Positions 60,555-64,000 of a stretch of DNA of 64,000 bases are shown here, piece by piece (positions within the stretch are counted from its first letter, which is position 1; each line of letters starts with the position of its first letter). Source of the DNA: Flavobacterium acetivorans (lineage in GTDB: Bacteria > Bacteroidota > Bacteroidia > Flavobacteriales > Flavobacteriaceae); assembly GCF_020911885.1 (NCBI RefSeq), contig NZ_CP087132.1:930001-994000 (forward strand), written 5' to 3'. The notes beneath the pieces are model-generated. The model worked only from the letters and a program-made list of their open reading frames with translations, was not told the DNA's origin and did no database searches. The translations under genes were made by a program, and so were the position numbers.

Positions 60555-62549
60555 ATGAATATAAAATATGCTACCCTACTATTATTACTAGTATCAATTC
60601 CTTTGTTTTCGCAAGAAGTTGCCGAAGACAAAGGAATTTCTATTGTTGAGAAAAAGCTATCCTACTTAGATTCGATAAAAAAAACCTTCGTCAATGATGA
60701 TCTGGCTGCCTGTGTTGACAGTTTGTGGATAAAGGAATTGATTGATCTGGATTTGTACAATGACATCACTAATGATATTGAAAATCTTAATATTGATGAA
60801 AAAGTAGATTATGAACTCTCTACTGAATTGCTGCAATCGAGGCTGGCAGAAATGAATGCCAAATCACCTTTTCGAATTGAATACAATCAAAGTCTTGAAA
60901 ATGTTATCAAATCCTTCTTAAAATACAGGAAAAAATCGTTTGGGCGATTGATGGCTATTTCTGAATATTATTTCCCATTGTTCGAAGAAGAGTTTGCCAA
61001 AAACAATATCCCTTTAGAAATGAAATATTTGGCCGTTGTGGAGTCGGCTTTAAATCCAAAAGCAGTGTCTAAAATGGGAGCTACCGGGCTGTGGCAGTTC
61101 ATGTACCATACCGGAAAACAATACAATCTTACAATTGATTCTTATGTAGACGAACGCAGTGACCCCCTAAAATCGACAGCAGCAGCCTCACAATACATGA
61201 CCAATATGCATGCTATTTTTGGAGATTGGGAGCTGGTATTGGCGGCTTACAATTCGGGTCCCGGAAACGTTTCTAAAGCGATCAGACGCTCTGGAGGAAA
61301 GCAAAATTATTGGAACATTAGAAAAAATCTTCCCAAAGAAACCCAAGGTTATGTTCCCGCTTTTTTGGCAACCATGTATTTGTATAACTATCGAAAAGAG
61401 CATGGAATTGTTCCTGATAGGGCGGAGTTGCCTCATTTTGCCACCGATACTATAAGGATCAAAAGAGAGATTTCATTTAAGCAAATTTCGGATTTACTGG
61501 ATGTTCCTGTTTCACAATTGCAGTTATTGAATCCGTCGTACAAGTTAAATTTAGTGCCTTTTTATAAAGACAAAAATCATTATCTGCGATTGCCGCTGGA
61601 TAAAATCGCTGTTTTTACTTCTAACGAAGATAAAATTTATGCCTATGCTCAGTATCAATTGGAACAAAGAGAAAGTCCTTTTCAGAGTTCCTCTGCCATA
61701 GCGAGTCAAACGGTTTCACAAGCCAGAACAAAATATTACAAAGTGCGAAGAGGGGATAATCTGGGCGCAATTGCTAATAAATACGATGTCTCTGTAGCCG
61801 ATTTAAAAAAGTGGAACGGAATCAAAGGGAATACAATTGCTGCCGGGAAAAGCTTGAAAATCATAAGTACGGAAAATAGAGTAAAAACCGTAAAGAATGA
61901 GCCAAAAATTGAAATAGCCGCAACTCAAGTCAAAAATACCAAAACAACAAAAATTACCAAAGAAGTTAGTAGAGATTCCTTAGCGGCTACTGCAAGCTTT
62001 TATATTGTTCAAAAAGGGGATAATCTACATGCGATTGCTAAAAATAATAATGTGACTGTTGCCCAAATTAAAGAATGGAATCATCTTAGCGGTGATGCTA
62101 TTCAATTGGGGACTTCTTTAAGATTGAACGCCATCGAGAATGAGGTTGAAGAAATTGTGGTATCGGATTCAGACTTGAAAAACAGGGAATATGTTGTTCA
62201 AAAAGGCGACAATCTAGGCAATATTGCTAAAAAGTTTGGTATAACTTTAACCGATTTAAAACAATGGAACAATCTATCGGACAATACGATTGTTTTGGGA
62301 CATAATTTGATTGTGGGCAAGGAAGATGGAGAAAGTAATACTAAGCAGTTAAGTATAAATACATTCAAGAAAAAAGAGAATGCTGCTGTTGCTCTAAAAC
62401 AAGAAAGCAGTTATTTTGTCCAAAAAGGGGATTCTTTGTACAGTATTGCCAAAAAATATCCAGGTGTAACTGTTTCAGATATTAAAAAGTGGAACGATAT
62501 TAGCGGTGAAGAAATAAAACCCGGAATGAAATTAAAAATTGGAGGATAA
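60555..62549 (+). CDS. MltD-like lytic transglycosylase with four LysM domains
   Basis: A 664-residue secreted murein hydrolase. A signal peptide (about 1-20) is followed by a helical N-terminal zone and the SLT lysozyme-like domain with the catalytic Glu in LAVVESALNP (about residue 163) and the AYNSGPGNVSKAI motif. Four LysM domains come next (starting about 394, 483, 545 and 619), each with an R/K-G-D-N/S-L core and a K-K/E-W-N end. LysM modules bind peptidoglycan, so it trims cell wall in the periplasm. It is followed after 48 bases by a DUF4837 lipoprotein. Confidence 0.92.
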   Translation: MNIKYATLLLLLVSIPLFSQEVAEDKGISIVEKKLSYLDSIKKTFVNDDLAACVDSLWIKELIDLDLYNDITNDIENLNIDEKVDYELSTELLQSRLAEMNAKSPFRIEYNQSLENVIKSFLKYRKKSFGRLMAISEYYFPLFEEEFAKNNIPLEMKYLAVVESALNPKAVSKMGATGLWQFMYHTGKQYNLTIDSYVDERSDPLKSTAAASQYMTNMHAIFGDWELVLAAYNSGPGNVSKAIRRSGGKQNYWNIRKNLPKETQGYVPAFLATMYLYNYRKEHGIVPDRAELPHFATDTIRIKREISFKQISDLLDVPVSQLQLLNPSYKLNLVPFYKDKNHYLRLPLDKIAVFTSNEDKIYAYAQYQLEQRESPFQSSSAIASQTVSQARTKYYKVRRGDNLGAIANKYDVSVADLKKWNGIKGNTIAAGKSLKIISTENRVKTVKNEPKIEIAATQVKNTKTTKITKEVSRDSLAATASFYIVQKGDNLHAIAKNNNVTVAQIKEWNHLSGDAIQLGTSLRLNAIENEVEEIVVSDSDLKNREYVVQKGDNLGNIAKKFGITLTDLKQWNNLSDNTIVLGHNLIVGKEDGESNTKQLSINTFKKKENAAVALKQESSYFVQKGDSLYSIAKKYPGVTVSDIKKWNDISGEEIKPGMKLKIGG

Positions 62550-62597
62550 CATGATGTTTTTCTCTTAAATTTGGTTTTGTTTTACAACTGAATTCTA

Positions 62598-63575
62598 ATG
62601 AATAAAACCCATTTTTTATATCTTTTTATCTCTCTGTTCCTTTTCTCATGTAAAAAAGGTGATACCGATTTACCTAAAAAAACTACAGGAAGAATCAATA
62701 GCATCTCGGTTATTGTTGATGACTTGTGGTGGAATGGCGAGATAGGAGACAATATTCGGAATAAGTTTGCGTCTCCCGTGATTGGCTTGCCGCAGGAAGA
62801 ACCTCTTTTTACCATCAATCAGTATCCTGTAAAACTGATGGAAGGATTTATGACCGATTGCCGAAACATTATTGTGATTAAAAAAGGCAATGGAAATAAA
62901 TTCCAAATTAAGGAAAATCAATGTGCCGCACCTCAAAATGTATTTCATATTACCGGAAAAACAGCTGGCGCCATTCTGGAAATTCTTGAAAAAAATTCAC
63001 CCAAAATGATTCAGATTATTCATCAAACGGAAATTGCTGAAAAGCAAAGACTCAATAGAATGTCTTTGATGAATACTAAAGCAATTAACAAGCAGTTTGA
63101 TATCAAAATCGAAATTCCTTCCAGTTATGAGCAGGTGCTTCAAAAAGATAATTTTATTTGGCTAAAGAAAGAAATCGTCAGCGGAAGCACGAGTTTGTTA
63201 ATTTATCAATTGCCATTAAATTCATTTAAATCGGGTGGTAACTTAGTGTCTAATGTCATCAAAATACGGGATTCTATCGGGCATTTGTATATTCATGGGA
63301 AAGAAGCCAATACGGATATGGTTACCGAAGAAGCTTATGCACCTTATTTTTTTAAAATAAAACAGGACGGCAAACTGACTTATGAAACCAAAGGAACTTG
63401 GGAAGTAAAGAATGATTTCATGTCCGGCCCATTTGTAAACTATGCGATAGTTGATCAAGAACATAACAGACTTTTGGTTCTAGAAGGCTTTTGTTATTCT
63501 CCTTCAAAAGAAAAAAGAGACTTAATGCATGAATTGGAGTCAATCATTAAATCGGTTAGTATTGATAAGAAATAA
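62598..63575 (+). CDS. DUF4837 family lipoprotein
   Basis: A 325-residue lipoprotein (lipobox LFLFSC, about Cys 17) of the Bacteroidota DUF4837 family; function unknown. Features are INSISVIVDDLWWNGEIGDNIR near the N-terminus, and later FIWLKKEIVSGSTSLLIYQ and TYETKGTWEVKNDFMSGPFV. The gene lies directly after the transglycosylase, and the pair suggests an envelope role. No internal repeats or membrane helices are seen beyond the signal. Confidence 0.85.
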   Translation: MNKTHFLYLFISLFLFSCKKGDTDLPKKTTGRINSISVIVDDLWWNGEIGDNIRNKFASPVIGLPQEEPLFTINQYPVKLMEGFMTDCRNIIVIKKGNGNKFQIKENQCAAPQNVFHITGKTAGAILEILEKNSPKMIQIIHQTEIAEKQRLNRMSLMNTKAINKQFDIKIEIPSSYEQVLQKDNFIWLKKEIVSGSTSLLIYQLPLNSFKSGGNLVSNVIKIRDSIGHLYIHGKEANTDMVTEEAYAPYFFKIKQDGKLTYETKGTWEVKNDFMSGPFVNYAIVDQEHNRLLVLEGFCYSPSKEKRDLMHELESIIKSVSIDKK

Positions 63576-63625
63576 ATAGTGAATTGTGGCTTTGAATTCA
63601 TATAAGAGTCGATTTTTAAACCAAA

Positions 63626-64000
63626 ATGATAAAAAATAATAGCATGGGGTTGCAGTGGAAAATAAAGCCTTTTGAGGCACTATCAGTTCATGAACTATAT
63701 GATTTACTTCAATTGAGAAGCGAGATCTTTGTTGTGGAGCAAAACTGTGTCTATCTTGATTTAGATGGCAAGGATAAGCTTGCATTGCATCTTTTTGGCG
63801 AATTTGAAGGCAAAATCGTTGCCCACGCCCGACTTTTTAAAGCCGGAATCAGTTTTGATAATGCGTCAATAGGAAGAGTAGTCGTTGATCCAAATTACAG
63901 AGACAGGAAATGGGGACATGATTTAATGCGGGAAGCCATCGCAGGTGTAGCGCAACATTTTGGCGAAAGCAAGATTACCATTGGAGCGCAATTGTACCTG
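63626..64000 (+). CDS. GNAT acetyltransferase, ElaA-like (cut by right edge)
   Basis: The frame is open from the ATG at 63626 to the window edge (125 codons); a second ATG at 63644 is possible. Features of ElaA-type GNAT enzymes are LRSEIFVVEQNCVYLDLDGKD at the N-terminal helix and IGRVVVDPNYRDRKWGHDLM, which is the acetyl-CoA-binding motif A. The substrate is not known. Partial gene, C-terminus missing. Confidence 0.85.
   Translation, partial: MIKNNSMGLQWKIKPFEALSVHELYDLLQLRSEIFVVEQNCVYLDLDGKDKLALHLFGEFEGKIVAHARLFKAGISFDNASIGRVVVDPNYRDRKWGHDLMREAIAGVAQHFGESKITIGAQLYL

Overview
The window is a contiguous chromosomal segment of a Flavobacterium-like member of the Bacteroidota. Support: AT-rich DNA, promoters of the TTTG / TAnnTTTG type, almost no Shine-Dalgarno sequences, and marker families of this group (DUF4175, DUF4837, head-GIN, SprB-type gliding adhesin with CHU_C/type IX secretion C-terminus). 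No prophage, CRISPR array, rRNA or transposase gene was found. Both edges cut a gene: RNase R on the left, a GNAT acetyltransferase on the right.

Layout. 1-9 kb: rnr end, head-GIN protein, LysE-type exporter, a tRNA-Cys with degenerate copies of its 3' end, folB, glnS, a YtxH/holin-like/DUF6327 trio, an SPFH protein and a small outer-membrane barrel. 9-17 kb: gltX, DUF4175, ybeY and mnmG; a cluster of parS centromere sites surrounds mnmG, one of them inside the ybeY stop region, so this part is probably near the replication origin. 17-26 kb: methyltransferase, Skp/OmpH-like lipoprotein, PIF1-like helicase, XRE regulator, HU/SPOR protein, dprA, trpS, and a ~0.6-kb inverted-repeat-bounded cassette carrying a GxxExxY gene. 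26-33 kb: plsC, an ECF sigma factor with a membrane/barrel partner and two paralogous lipoproteins, recA, and a thioesterase-DoxX-holB operon.

34-59 kb: one large co-directional gliding/adhesin cluster behind a good promoter: two uncharacterised secreted proteins, then sprC, sprD, sprB (5951 codons) and sprF. By family knowledge these build and export the mobile surface adhesin SprB through the type IX secretion system. 59-64 kb: pgk, a MltD-like LysM transglycosylase, a DUF4837 lipoprotein and the partial GNAT gene.

Most notable observations: (1) SprB is not a uniform repeat array; its ~57 modules follow a seven-module super-period of 1.81-1.88 kb, interrupted by one inserted ~200-residue domain; (2) the parS cluster around mnmG; (3) the GxxExxY cassette with matched terminal inverted repeats built from GCAAAG units; (4) several promoters whose -7 element ends 4-5 bases before the start codon, predicting leaderless mRNAs. 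Everything is by eye; no database search or alignment program was run.
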